From JAAZIN01 sp964441025 (GTDB lineage Bacteria > Bacillota > Dethiobacteria > DTU022): a DNA stretch of 31,198 nucleotides. A program made the position numbers and the translations under genes. The notes under the pieces were generated by a model. That model did not search any database. It worked only from the letters and a program-made list of their open reading frames with translations, and had not been told where the DNA came from. The stretch covers positions 1-31,198 of the forward strand of contig CAYTXG010000020.1 in the NCBI GenBank assembly GCA_964441025.1, given 5' to 3'. Shown one piece after another: positions 8,148 through 16,256 of this stretch. Every line of letters begins with the position of its first letter. Position 1 is the first letter of the stretch.

Positions 8148-9176
8148 ATGATTGATCTGCGGAGCGATACGATAACGCAACCCACTGAAGAGATGCGAAG
8201 GGCAATGGCGGAGGCGGAGCTGGGCGACGATGTGTACGGTGAGGACCCCACCGTTAACCGGCTGCAGGAGCTGGCTGCTGAAATGCTGGGGAAAGAAGAG
8301 GCTCTCCTGGTGACAAGCGGCACCCAGGGGAACCAGGTTTCCATACTTGCCCACTGTCCCCCGGGCAGCGAGGTGATCATCGAGGAGGAGGCGCATATAT
8401 TTTACTACGAGGCGGGAGCGGCGGCGGCGCTGGCCGGCGTGCAATTTCGCACCCTCAGCGGTGAAAGAGGTGCTCCTGACGCTGCCGGGGTCAGAGATGC
8501 GATTCGCGATGAGGATATCCATTTTCCACCTACATCCCTGATCTGCCTGGAAAACACGCACAACCGCGCCGGAGGGGCGGTCATACCCCTGGAAAAAATG
8601 GAAAGAATATATGAGGTGGCACGAGAGCGCGCCATTCCGGTGCATCTCGACGGGGCGCGCCTGTTCAATGCCGCAGTTGCTGCGGGATTGCCGGCGCGCA
8701 AGTTTGCCTCCTGCGCAGATACTGTCCAGATCTGCCTTTCCAAAGGGTTGGCCGCTCCCGTGGGTTCACTTATCGCCGGGCCGCGCCGATGGATCGCACG
8801 GGTACGCCGCTGGCGCAAACGCCTTGGCGGCGGGATGCGCCAGGCCGGGATCATAGCCGCCCCGGGGATTGTTGCGCTGCAGAAAATGGTGGATCGCCTT
8901 GTCGAAGACCACGCCAATGCCAGGTATTTGGCTGAAGGGCTGGCGGCGATGCCGGGAATAGAGTTGAACCCCGGGCTTGTTGATACAAATATTGTTGTAG
9001 CGGTGTTGAAAAAAATGAAGGCGGCGGAGTTAAGCGCCGCCCTGCAGGAAAGAGGCATTCTGGCCGGCTCCTTCGGCAGCCGCCAGATTCGCTTTGTCAC
9101 CCATAAAGATGTTTCGCGTGCCCAGGTGGAGAAGGCCCTGCCGGTAATCAACGCTGTTTTAAAGGGAGAGGGATAG
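8148..9176 (+). CDS. ltaE: Low-specificity L-threonine aldolase
   Basis: This PLP enzyme cleaves L-threonine or allo-threonine to glycine and acetaldehyde. The 342-residue length is usual. It starts with the family signature MIDLRSDTITQPT, continues with GDDVYGEDPTVNRLQ, has LVTSGTQGNQ, the HLDGARLFNAA segment holding the PLP-binding Asp and Arg, and the Schiff-base Lys199 in CLSKGLAAPVGS. ATG 8148 follows a GGAGG site. A candidate -10 box (TAAAAT near 8112) lies upstream, without a convincing -35. It is first in a possible operon with an unknown protein (28-nt gap) and FxsA, neither having an obvious link to threonine. Confidence 0.93.
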   Translation: MIDLRSDTITQPTEEMRRAMAEAELGDDVYGEDPTVNRLQELAAEMLGKEEALLVTSGTQGNQVSILAHCPPGSEVIIEEEAHIFYYEAGAAAALAGVQFRTLSGERGAPDAAGVRDAIRDEDIHFPPTSLICLENTHNRAGGAVIPLEKMERIYEVARERAIPVHLDGARLFNAAVAAGLPARKFASCADTVQICLSKGLAAPVGSLIAGPRRWIARVRRWRKRLGGGMRQAGIIAAPGIVALQKMVDRLVEDHANARYLAEGLAAMPGIELNPGLVDTNIVVAVLKKMKAAELSAALQERGILAGSFGSRQIRFVTHKDVSRAQVEKALPVINAVLKGEG

Positions 9177-9204
9177 TCCGGGGGCAGGATTTGCAAGGGG
9201 AGCC

Positions 9205-9738
9205 ATGACAATATTCATCGGCCAGTTTTTGGTTACCGCCGGCCTGCTGAACAGGCTGGCGGCTCCTTTGATCAAAGAGCGCTACCGCTTCATCAAGGAG
9301 ATTTCCTTCCGGATTGTGGACAGCCATATCGTGGTCTGGACGGCCGGACGGCGCAGTCTCATTCGCTTCAGGGGATTTGCCGCTGCGCGCCTGGTGGAGT
9401 TTGTTTTTGAACCCTCCGCCCACCGGGCCGGTATCAGGCTTAACCTGGAGATGCAGCCCCGCCTTCTCAGCCCCCTTTTTAACCGCCTGCTTAAAAAAGA
9501 GCTTACCAGCCGCCCGGGGGTGAGCTGGTCGGGGGACCGTTTACAGCTGGAGCTTGACGAGATGCCCTCTTTTACAGCGATTATCAGGGGGACGCCCGGG
9601 AACAGTTTTTTTTCGCAAATTGAGATCGCCCGTGAAAAGCAGGGGACAAAGGGGGGGCTCCTGTTTAACCTTTATCTGCATGAGTGCGGGGAAAGTGATA
9701 ATGGGGGCTGTAAGGGAGAGAATAAAACATCTGGATAA
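9205..9738 (+). CDS. Uncharacterised protein
   Basis: The 177-residue product is basic, with a short hydrophobic N-terminus (MTIFIGQFLVTAGLLNRL) that is too short and interrupted to call a membrane anchor with confidence, followed by alternating hydrophobic strands (ISFRIVDSHIVVW, LVEFVF) suggesting a beta-rich fold. I recognise no family or catalytic motif. ATG 9205 has a GGGGAG site 4 nt upstream. It lies between threonine aldolase (28-nt gap) and FxsA (33 nt) on the same strand without a terminator, so co-transcription is likely. Coding is supported by the ribosome binding site, its fit in the operon and the absence of a better competing frame. Confidence 0.7.
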   Translation: MTIFIGQFLVTAGLLNRLAAPLIKERYRFIKEISFRIVDSHIVVWTAGRRSLIRFRGFAAARLVEFVFEPSAHRAGIRLNLEMQPRLLSPLFNRLLKKELTSRPGVSWSGDRLQLELDEMPSFTAIIRGTPGNSFFSQIEIAREKQGTKGGLLFNLYLHECGESDNGGCKGENKTSG

Positions 9739-9771
9739 TAACATTGGCTGATGTCCGCGGAGAATTCACAG

Positions 9772-10164
9772 ATGAACAGGCTCTTTCTGCTTATAGCCCT
9801 GCTCCCCCTGGCCGAGCTGTGGCTTCTCATCGAGACCGGCAAGATAATCGGCAGCGGTCCCACGGTTCTGCTTGTTCTGGGCACCGGTTTACTGGGCGTC
9901 TTGCTGGTACGCTCCCAGGGGCTCCACCTGTTTTCCCGGATCCGCGCGGACATCGGCCAGGGCATCATCCCGGGCGAGAAGCTTTTTGATGCTTTTTGCG
10001 TGCTGCTGGGAGGAATCTTTTTCATCATCCCGGGCCTGATTACCGATCTGGGAGGCCTGCTCCTGCTCGTTCCCTACACCAGGCGCCTCTTTAAAGCCGC
10101 GCTCCGCCGCTTTCTGAAGAGAGCAATCAGTAGAGGGATCTTTTTGCCAAAAAGGATATGGTGA
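9772..10164 (+). CDS. fxsA: FxsA-family membrane protein
   Basis: The 130-residue integral membrane protein has three to four hydrophobic segments (about 3-21, 24-47, 74-100) and the family pattern: LLPLAELWLLIETG near the start, a glycine-rich second helix GTGLLGVLLVRSQG, and GGIFFIIPGLITDLGGLLLL-type helices, ending in a basic tail. E. coli FxsA overproduction relieves exclusion of phage T7 by the F plasmid; the normal cellular role is unknown. ATG 9772 is chosen over ATG 9751 because GCGGAG precedes it and family members begin directly at the first helix. It is last of the threonine aldolase cluster. Confidence 0.9.
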   Translation: MNRLFLLIALLPLAELWLLIETGKIIGSGPTVLLVLGTGLLGVLLVRSQGLHLFSRIRADIGQGIIPGEKLFDAFCVLLGGIFFIIPGLITDLGGLLLLVPYTRRLFKAALRRFLKRAISRGIFLPKRIW

Positions 10165-10224
10165 AAACGGGCGCTACTCTGCCCGCCGCTGCGGCGGCCG
10201 ACGATTTGCCCGGCACTACCTCGA

Positions 10225-10581
10225 TTAATTCTCCGGGGGGGCGGCCCCCAGTTGGACTATCCCGGCCGCATCCAGGGTGATTATCCCGCCGTCCCCTGCC
10301 TGTTGAAAGCGGATTTTACCCGGGGCGCTCTGCAGCCCGGCGATCACCCCGGTGAGGGTATGGCGGCTGCTGCTGTCGATGTACTCCGCCTTCAGGAGCA
10401 GGCCCGAGCGCATGGATTGCTCCGCGAGACGCTGAAACTGCTCCTGCTGCTGCTCGTCAAAGGAGGGGCGGCGGCGCGCCGCCCCTGATGCCCTCTTCCG
10501 GCGGCGGCGCTCCAGCCGGGTCCGGTGCTCGGGCAGCATCAGGCAACTGCAGGCAAATTGGTGATAAAGTTTTTTCTTCAA
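10225..10581 (-). CDS. YolD-like protein
   Basis: The 118-residue product carries the YolD-family pattern: a LPEH motif (about residues 16-20), a basic stretch, then a small beta domain with HTLTGVIAGLQ and IITLDAAGIVQL. YolD-like proteins are regularly encoded next to UvrX-type Y-family polymerases, as here, and were proposed as UmuD-like partners; their function is unproven. The likely start is a TTG at 10581 overlapping the polymerase stop (TTGA), with GGGGGA upstream. An internal ATG (residue 15) would remove the N-terminus but has no ribosome binding site. Expression should follow the polymerase and the LexA box at 11833-11846. Confidence 0.78.
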   Translation of the reverse strand: MKKKLYHQFACSCLMLPEHRTRLERRRRKRASGAARRRPSFDEQQQEQFQRLAEQSMRSGLLLKAEYIDSSSRHTLTGVIAGLQSAPGKIRFQQAGDGGIITLDAAGIVQLGAAPPEN

Positions 10582-11813
10582 CTCTGGTGTCCCCCGATCA
10601 TGCCGGCGCGGGTGAAGAGCTGTCCTCCCGCAGTCAGCGAGACTGCCTTGAAAAGGGCGGTGGAGCCGAAGCGCTCCCTGATCTTATCCGCCGCAGCGCT
10701 GAGCGAATCAGCGACCCGGAGGTCGTTGAAAAGGGAGAGCTGGCAAGCGCAGTTGTCCGTCAGTCCGCCGAGGCTGATGCCCAGCGCCCGCACCGGACGC
10801 CCGTCCCAGTGGCGCTGAAAGAGCAGCCGGGCTGCGGGATAGATCCCCGCTGCGGCGGCAGCCGGTTCGGGCAGCTTTTTCTGTCGGGAGAAGCCCGAGG
10901 GGCGATCAAAATCGGCGCCGCGGCAATAGACATGGACTGTCGTTCCCATCTTTCCCAGGGTGCGGGCCCGGAAGCAGACCTCTTCGGTGAGCTCCAGCAG
11001 GACTGTCTCGATCTCCCGGCTTGCAGCGTAATCCCTGGGCAGGGTGGCGCAGTGGCCGATTCCTTTCCGGGCCGCCGGTGTGTCCGGCTGCAAGGTGGAG
11101 TAGTCGATGCCCCGGGCGTTCAGCCAGAGCAGCAGGCCGTTAATGCCCCAGCGCCGGGTAGGAATCTCGCGGGGCAGCCGGGCCAGGTGCCCGATGGTGC
11201 GAACGGCCATGCGGTGCAGGTGCTCCTCCATGCGCATGCCCACGCCGAAAAGATCGCCGATGGGCAGAGACCAGACATGGACCGCATAGTTGGCGCTGTT
11301 CAACTCAAAAAAAGCATCCGCCCTCCTTTTGGCAAAACGGTCGCAGGCCATTTTCGCCTGGAGCGGGTTTTCGCCCAGGCCGACGCGGCAGCGGATCCCT
11401 GTTTCCTCCCAAACCTGCCGGAGAATGAGGCGGGCCGCTTCGCGAGGATCGCCCCAAAGGCGCTCACAGCCGCTCAGATCGAGAAATTGCTCGTCAATGG
11501 AATAGGGAACCACGCGATCCGTGAACTGCTCAAAAATCCGGGTCATCTGCAGAGAGTACTCGAGGTATCTCTTCATGTGAGGCCGGACAAAGATCACCTC
11601 GGGACAGTAGCGCCGGCATTCCCAGGCCGGCTGTCCGGCTTTGACCCCGCAGGCCTTTGCCTCCCTGCTGGCGGCAAGGACGATTCCATGTCTCAGGGCG
11701 GGATCGCCGCAGACGGCAACAGGCTTGCCGCGCAGAGAGGGGTTTCGGACCGTCTCCACGCTGGCATAGAAGGATTCGGCATCGGCGAGAAGAATTGCTT
11801 TTTGCCCGGTCAC
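10578..11813 (-). CDS. Y-family DNA polymerase, UvrX/UmuC-like
   Basis: The 411-residue translesion polymerase has catalytic acidic residues Asp11 (DAESFYASVE) and Asp107-Glu108 (YSIDEQFLD), a little-finger region (about 240-350), and a beta-clamp binding pentapeptide QLSLF (358-362). It ends with the UvrX-type GGQLFTRAGMIGGH. It should copy damaged templates with low fidelity. The GTG at 11813 is preferred because GGAGGGAGGA lies 7 nt upstream. Reading back to 11861 would run through the -10 box and operator, so that start is unlikely. It is coupled to a YolD-like gene. The LexA box right upstream predicts DNA-damage induction. It could also be called DinB-like, but the tail and partner favour UvrX. 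Confidence 0.92.
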   Translation of the reverse strand: MTGQKAILLADAESFYASVETVRNPSLRGKPVAVCGDPALRHGIVLAASREAKACGVKAGQPAWECRRYCPEVIFVRPHMKRYLEYSLQMTRIFEQFTDRVVPYSIDEQFLDLSGCERLWGDPREAARLILRQVWEETGIRCRVGLGENPLQAKMACDRFAKRRADAFFELNSANYAVHVWSLPIGDLFGVGMRMEEHLHRMAVRTIGHLARLPREIPTRRWGINGLLLWLNARGIDYSTLQPDTPAARKGIGHCATLPRDYAASREIETVLLELTEEVCFRARTLGKMGTTVHVYCRGADFDRPSGFSRQKKLPEPAAAAAGIYPAARLLFQRHWDGRPVRALGISLGGLTDNCACQLSLFNDLRVADSLSAAADKIRERFGSTALFKAVSLTAGGQLFTRAGMIGGHQS

Positions 11814-11832
11814 TGCACCGTCCTCCCTCCGG

Positions 11833-11846
11833 CGAACATATGTTCC
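11833..11846 (-). promoter_or_regulatory. LexA (SOS) operator
   Basis: The core GAACATATGTTC (11834-11845) is a perfect 12-bp palindrome matching the Gram-positive LexA/DinR consensus (CGAAC-N4-GTTCG; here flanked by C and C). It lies between the -10 box and the GTG start of the Y-family polymerase gene, where bound LexA would block transcription. Confidence 0.88.
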
Positions 11847-11852
11847 CTTTAC

Positions 11853-11858
11853 ATTATA
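11853..11858 (-). promoter_or_regulatory. -10 box of the SOS operon
   Basis: TATAAT on the minus strand, seven nt upstream of the LexA palindrome. The expected -35 position reads CTACTA, a poor match, so the promoter may be weak or rely on the perfect -10. Confidence 0.6.
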
Positions 11859-12007
11859 CAATAATAAAGGGAAAATAGTAGAGGTAATATTTGTCGCCCC
11901 TCCCTTGACGCCCTTGCCTGGAGCCGGCAGGAAAGGCGCCGGGACAGCAGGATTAAACGGCTGAAAGGTGAATCGGCCGGGGCAATTAACTTCAAGGAGG
12001 AAGCACA

Positions 12008-13012
12008 GTGAAGGAAAAAATATTTTACTGCATCAATGTAGAACAGTTTGATCGCAAATTTTTGGAGGAAATCTGCGATCTGGCCGACAGGATCAGAGAG
12101 ATCTCCCGGACCAAGGCCGGCATGGAGTACCTTGCCTCAACCCTTAACCACAAGCGGGCCATGCTTTACTTTGTGCAATCCTCAACCAGGACCTTTCTTT
12201 CCTTTTACAGTGCCTGCCAGATGCTGGGGATAAAGTGCGCCGAGGTGCGCGATCCGAAGACCTCCTCAGAAATAAAAGGAGAATCGGAAGAAGATACGGT
12301 GCGCATATTCTCGCTTTATTTCGATCTCATTATCATGCGCCACCCGCAGGCGAATTTTGCCGAAAAAATTGCCTACCTGCTCAACAAAACAGATCACCCC
12401 GTGCCGGTGATCAATGCCGGTTCAGGGAAAGACCAGCACCCGACGCAGGCGCTGCTCGATATCTATACCCTGCGACGCAGCTTTACGCACCGCGGCGGAA
12501 TCGACGGGAAGAAGATCGCCTTTGCCGGTGATCTGCGCCGCGGCAGGACCGTCCGCTCGCTGGCCAAACTGCTCACGCACTTCCAGGAGATGAAGCTCTA
12601 TTTTGTGGCTCCGCCCGAATACCAGATTGGCGAGGATATTATCGCTATTCTAGAACAGCAGAAAACAGCGTACGAGATTACGGATGATTTCGAGAAGGTC
12701 GTTCCCGAGGTGGATGCAATTTACATGACCCGCCTGCAGGATGAGTGGGACCAGGAGGAGGGGGGCCATGTGGATATCGACATCAATCGCTACTCCTTCA
12801 AGGAGCGCCATCTTGACCTGCTGAAATCGGACGGAATTATCATGCACCCGCTGCCCCGTCGCCAGGAGATTGCAACGGAGGTGGACAGCGATCCCCGTGC
12901 GGCATACTGGAGACAGGTGAGAAACGGCATGTATATCCGGGTGGCCCTCATTGCAAGCATATTCCACCGCGACAGGAATATACGGGAATACTACCTCAGC
13001 AACAACCTGTAA
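12008..13012 (+). CDS. pyrB: Aspartate carbamoyltransferase, divergent form
   Basis: This enzyme would join carbamoyl phosphate to aspartate in pyrimidine synthesis. The 334-residue protein keeps the recognised active-site positions: STRT, the Lys in SEIKGES (the Lys84 loop), MRHPQ, HPTQALLDIYT, GDLRRGRTVRS, MTRLQ and HPLPR. It departs from the common family in STRTFLSFY (usually STRTRLSFE) and in an insert after MTRLQ (DEWDQEEGGHVDIDI). It starts with GTG behind AAGGAGG. No pyrI, pyrC, PyrR leader or other pyr gene is nearby; it is monocistronic or leads the short intergenic region to the prepilin peptidase. A YgeW-type enzyme was considered, but the aspartate-pocket motifs favour PyrB. Confidence 0.85.
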   Translation: MKEKIFYCINVEQFDRKFLEEICDLADRIREISRTKAGMEYLASTLNHKRAMLYFVQSSTRTFLSFYSACQMLGIKCAEVRDPKTSSEIKGESEEDTVRIFSLYFDLIIMRHPQANFAEKIAYLLNKTDHPVPVINAGSGKDQHPTQALLDIYTLRRSFTHRGGIDGKKIAFAGDLRRGRTVRSLAKLLTHFQEMKLYFVAPPEYQIGEDIIAILEQQKTAYEITDDFEKVVPEVDAIYMTRLQDEWDQEEGGHVDIDINRYSFKERHLDLLKSDGIIMHPLPRRQEIATEVDSDPRAAYWRQVRNGMYIRVALIASIFHRDRNIREYYLSNNL

Positions 13013-13112
13013 AAGATGCTGCTGCAGCGAACTGATGAAAAAAAATGCCTGCGCCTGCGGGCGGGCAGTGCTTTCCGCCCGCGCGATGACGGGGCAAAGG
13101 GAGGGAAAAAGG

Positions 13113-13871
13113 ATGGGAACGGAGCCACTTCTTTATCCATGTGCGGGCCTGCTGGGCCTGCTGTTCGGAAGCTTTTATAATGTGGTGATCTACCGCTATC
13201 AAAAGGGAATCTCCATTATCAGCCCGCGCTCATACTGCCCTAATTGCAAAACCCCTCTGCAGGCTGCCGATCTTATCCCGGTTTTCAGCTATATACTTTT
13301 GCGGGGTCGCTGCCGCCACTGCGGAACCAAAATCTCATTTCGCTACACGGCTGTGGAGCTTTTAAGCGCCCTGCTGTTCACCGCCGCTCTCTGGCGCTTC
13401 GGCCTATCCCTGGAACTTTTAATATATATTCCGCTGTTCTCCGCCCTTCTAATCGTCTCGGCCATTGATCTGGAGATCAAGAAAATCCCCAATGCTTTTG
13501 TCGGCGCCATTTTTATCTGGGCCCTGCTCCGGCAGATAGCCGTCCCCGCCCTTAGCTGGACCGATGCCGCCCTGGGCCTGCTGGCCGGGGGCGGTGTTAC
13601 CCTGCTCATCGCACTGGCGAGCCGGGGAGGCATGGGGGGGGGCGATGTGAAGCTTCTGGCTGTTCTCGGATTCCTGGCCGGATGGCTCGACCTGATCCTG
13701 ATATTTATTCTGGCGGTCTTCATCGGAGCGGCGGCAGGCATTGCGCTTATTTTCTTCAGAAAAAAGAATGGCAAAACAGCTTTGCCCTTCGGGCCCTTTA
13801 TATTTCTCTCCTACATTATTGTTGTTTTCTGGGGTTCCCAGATCTGGGGCTTTTACTTTTCACTCTTTTGA
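13113..13871 (+). CDS. Type IV prepilin peptidase / A24 aspartic protease
   Basis: The 252-residue polytopic membrane protein cleaves leader peptides of type IV pilin-like proteins and usually N-methylates them. It has the N-terminal methylase-type region with GSFYNVVIYR, two zinc-type Cys pairs (CPNC and CRHC), and both catalytic aspartates: the IDLEIKKIPN segment and the GGGDVKLL motif (GxGD). Six to eight hydrophobic helices fill the rest. ATG 13113 follows GGGAGGG. The frame is open back to 12951 but overlaps pyrB, which is unlikely. No pilin, ATPase or secretion genes lie in the window, so it probably serves substrates encoded elsewhere (type IV pili or competence). Confidence 0.92.
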   Translation: MGTEPLLYPCAGLLGLLFGSFYNVVIYRYQKGISIISPRSYCPNCKTPLQAADLIPVFSYILLRGRCRHCGTKISFRYTAVELLSALLFTAALWRFGLSLELLIYIPLFSALLIVSAIDLEIKKIPNAFVGAIFIWALLRQIAVPALSWTDAALGLLAGGGVTLLIALASRGGMGGGDVKLLAVLGFLAGWLDLILIFILAVFIGAAAGIALIFFRKKNGKTALPFGPFIFLSYIIVVFWGSQIWGFYFSLF

Positions 13872-13881
13872 AGTATAATCA

Positions 13882-13902
13882 ATCCTTAAAAGGATCTTTT
13901 TT
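13882..13902 (+). terminator. Weak intrinsic terminator after the prepilin peptidase
   Basis: ATCCT/AGGAT forms a short stem with a TAAA loop (13882-13895), followed by C and six T. The short stem makes it a modest terminator. Confidence 0.5.
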
Positions 13903-14008
13903 GCCCGGTTATAATTACGCTTTTTTGTGGAACCTTTAAACGGCCTCTGTTGTATACATATAGGAAATAAAGAAGATGGGGCAATATTCATTGTACCAGT
14001 GCAAGATA

Positions 14009-14023
14009 CATGTTAAAAACATG
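14009..14023 (+). promoter_or_regulatory. Inverted repeat upstream of PEP carboxykinase (possible operator)
   Basis: CATGTT-AAA-AACATG is a perfect 6+6 palindrome centred 31 nt before the ATG, extended by GAT...ATC with one bulge. Its position between a possible promoter and the ribosome binding site fits a repressor site or a short RNA hairpin. The regulator is unknown. Confidence 0.45.
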
Positions 14024-14046
14024 ATCAAGATAAAGGGTGTGTTGAA

Positions 14047-15843
14047 ATGATTGAAAACAGAACACTGCAGCAGTGGATCGCCGAAATGGCCGAGCTTTGC
14101 CGGCCGGACAGCATTGTCTGGATTGACGGGTCCGATGGGCAGAAAAAGGCACTTGAAAGGGAGGCTGCGGCAACGGGCGAGATGATTGCCCTGGATGAAA
14201 AGAAATGGCCCGGCTGCCTCTATCACCGCACTGCAAAAAATGATGTGGCCCGGACAGAGAATCTGACGTACATATGTACCTCAAAAAAGGAAGACGCCGG
14301 CCCGACCAACAACTGGATGGACCCGGCGGAGGCCTACCGCAAAGCGGGAACGTATTTCAAGGGATCAATGAAGGGCAGAACCATGTATGTGATCCCCTTT
14401 GCCATGGGGCCGCTGGGTTCCCCCTTTACAAAAATAGGCATAGAGCTGACGGACAGTATCTATGTAGTCCTGAATATGCTGATCATGACCAGGGCCGGGA
14501 GCGATGTTCTGGAGCAGTTGGGAGAGAGTGATGATTTTACCAGGGGACTGCACAGCAAAGCCGATCTGAGCCTGGATAGAAGGCTTATCTTGCAATTTCC
14601 CGAGGATAACACCATCTGGAGTGTAAATTCCGGGTACGGCGGAAATGTGCTGCTTGGTAAAAAATGCCTGGCCCTGCGCATTGCCAGCTGGTTCGGGCGC
14701 AATGAGGGATGGTTGGCCGAGCACATGCTGATCATGGGGATAGAGGATCCCCGGGGCAGGATCGATTACATCGCCGCCGCCTTTCCCAGCGCCTGCGGCA
14801 AGACCAACCTGGCCATGCTCATACCGCCGGAACATTTCCGGAAGCAGGGCTACAAGGTGTGGACTGTCGGTGACGATATCGCGTGGATCCGGACCGGCGA
14901 GGACGGCCGTCTCTGGGCGGTCAACCCGGAAACAGGATTTTTTGGCGTTGCCCCCGGGACGAACGCGAGCTCCAATCCCAATGCCCTGGCCATGGTCCGG
15001 CGGAATACTATCTTTACCAATGTTCTGCAAACAGCGGATGGAGATGTCTGGTGGGAACATGGGGAAGGGGAGCCGCCTGCCCGGGGAACTGCCTGGGACG
15101 GCCGTCCCTGGAAACCGGGTCTGGTTGATGAATCAGGGGAACCTGTTCCGGGCTCCCATCCCAACTCGCGTTTCACGGCCCCCGCCTCCCAATGCCCCAC
15201 AATTTCACCGGAATGGAGCAATCCACGGGGCGTACCGCTTACGGCTATCGTTTTCGGCGGCCGGAGGTCCCGTCTTGCACCGCTGGTCTACGAAACCTTC
15301 AACTGGCGCCACGGGGTCTATACTGGAGCCACGATGGCTTCAGAGATCACCGCGGCACAGTACGGCAAGCAGGGTAAGGTGCGCCGTGATCCCATGGCCA
15401 TGCTGCCCTTCTGCGGCTACAATATGGCCGATTATTTCCGGCACTGGCTTGATTTTGAAGAAAACATGGAAAAACCGCCGGGTATATTCCATGTAAACTG
15501 GTTTAGAAAAGATAAAAAAGGTAGCTATATATGGCCGGGATTCGGTGAAAACTTAAGGGTTTTGAACTGGATCATCGAGCGATCCCACGGCCGGGCTTCC
15601 GCGGTGGAGACCCCGATCGGCTTTATACCGGCCGGGGAAGAGCTGGATCTCACCGGCCTGGAGATCTCCCCGGAGGCTGTTAAGATGCTTTTCCATATTG
15701 ATCCCGTCGATTGGCTGGAGGAGCTGGCCGGCCACCGCAGGTTCTTTGAGCAATTTGGGGAGAGGCTTCCCGCCGGAATCCTGGAAGAATACCGGGCTTT
15801 TTCGAAGAGGCTCTCCGTGGAGAGGGTGGGGACGCGCAGCTAG
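14047..15843 (+). CDS. pckG: Phosphoenolpyruvate carboxykinase (GTP)
   Basis: This enzyme converts oxaloacetate and GTP to PEP, GDP and CO2 (or the reverse), linking the C4 acids to gluconeogenesis. The 598-residue length is normal for the GTP class. Seen are the substrate segment YVVLNMLIMTR, the kinase-1a P-loop AACGKTN-type sequence (A249-C250-GKTN) with the class-specific reactive Cys250, the kinase-2 segment GDDIAWIR, NPETGFFGVAPGT, and FGGRRSRLAPLVYE. It has AAGGGTG before ATG 14047, stands alone between terminators, and has a palindrome 24 nt upstream of the start. Confidence 0.96.
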   Translation: MIENRTLQQWIAEMAELCRPDSIVWIDGSDGQKKALEREAAATGEMIALDEKKWPGCLYHRTAKNDVARTENLTYICTSKKEDAGPTNNWMDPAEAYRKAGTYFKGSMKGRTMYVIPFAMGPLGSPFTKIGIELTDSIYVVLNMLIMTRAGSDVLEQLGESDDFTRGLHSKADLSLDRRLILQFPEDNTIWSVNSGYGGNVLLGKKCLALRIASWFGRNEGWLAEHMLIMGIEDPRGRIDYIAAAFPSACGKTNLAMLIPPEHFRKQGYKVWTVGDDIAWIRTGEDGRLWAVNPETGFFGVAPGTNASSNPNALAMVRRNTIFTNVLQTADGDVWWEHGEGEPPARGTAWDGRPWKPGLVDESGEPVPGSHPNSRFTAPASQCPTISPEWSNPRGVPLTAIVFGGRRSRLAPLVYETFNWRHGVYTGATMASEITAAQYGKQGKVRRDPMAMLPFCGYNMADYFRHWLDFEENMEKPPGIFHVNWFRKDKKGSYIWPGFGENLRVLNWIIERSHGRASAVETPIGFIPAGEELDLTGLEISPEAVKMLFHIDPVDWLEELAGHRRFFEQFGERLPAGILEEYRAFSKRLSVERVGTRS

Positions 15844-15876
15844 CTCCCCGGTGCGGTATTTATTTGGATATTTTGT

Positions 15877-15906
15877 GAAGGGGAAACGCAAGCCCCTTCT
15901 TTTTTT
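15877..15906 (+). terminator. Intrinsic terminator of pckG
   Basis: GAAGGGG (15877-15883) pairs with CCCCTTC (15893-15899), followed directly by seven T. Located 34 nt after the stop codon. Confidence 0.85.
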
Positions 15907-15967
15907 GCAGGAAAAAGGGCAATGACGAAGAATTTAATATAAAGTGATTGGCAAGGGGGAATATTCA

Positions 15968-16228
15968 ATGTTATCTTGGGATCTGCCGGACCCGCCGGAC
16001 TGGCTGCTTCAGAAAGCGGCGGCGGAGCGCTATACAACCAACACTGCTGATTGGCGCTATCACGGTCCTGCGCCCGAACCCCGGGATGAGGTGATCTGCA
16101 CCCACCGGGGCTTGAGTGAAGCCGGCCCGGTCTCCTTGAAGCGCATTGAAGGGCCCTCGGGAGAGTTTTACGGCATCGGCAGATGCGAGATCTGCGGTAT
16201 GGTCCACTGGCTTTCTCCGGAGAAGTAG
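15968..16228 (+). CDS. Small protein with Cys/His knuckles, unknown function
   Basis: The 86-residue product has C44-x-H46 (VICTHRG) and C73-x2-C76 with H80 (RCEICGMVH), a spacing compatible with one zinc site, plus a Pro/Trp-rich N-terminus (WDLPDPPDW). I recognise no family. ATG 15968 has AAGGGGGA 7 nt upstream. It is a single gene between the pckG terminator and a convergent small gene. Confidence 0.7.
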   Translation: MLSWDLPDPPDWLLQKAAAERYTTNTADWRYHGPAPEPRDEVICTHRGLSEAGPVSLKRIEGPSGEFYGIGRCEICGMVHWLSPEK

Positions 16229-16256
16229 CATGAAAAGTTGGCCCCGACCGGGCAGG

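Noticed and set aside
10488..11864. A 458-residue plus-strand open frame
   Set aside because: It mirrors the Y-family polymerase on the minus strand, has low-complexity Gly/Ala/Pro composition and no motif; the polymerase frame has full catalytic motifs.
11862..12007. PyrR attenuator or pyrimidine leader before pyrB
   Set aside because: No anti-terminator/terminator pair or PyrR loop could be recognised.
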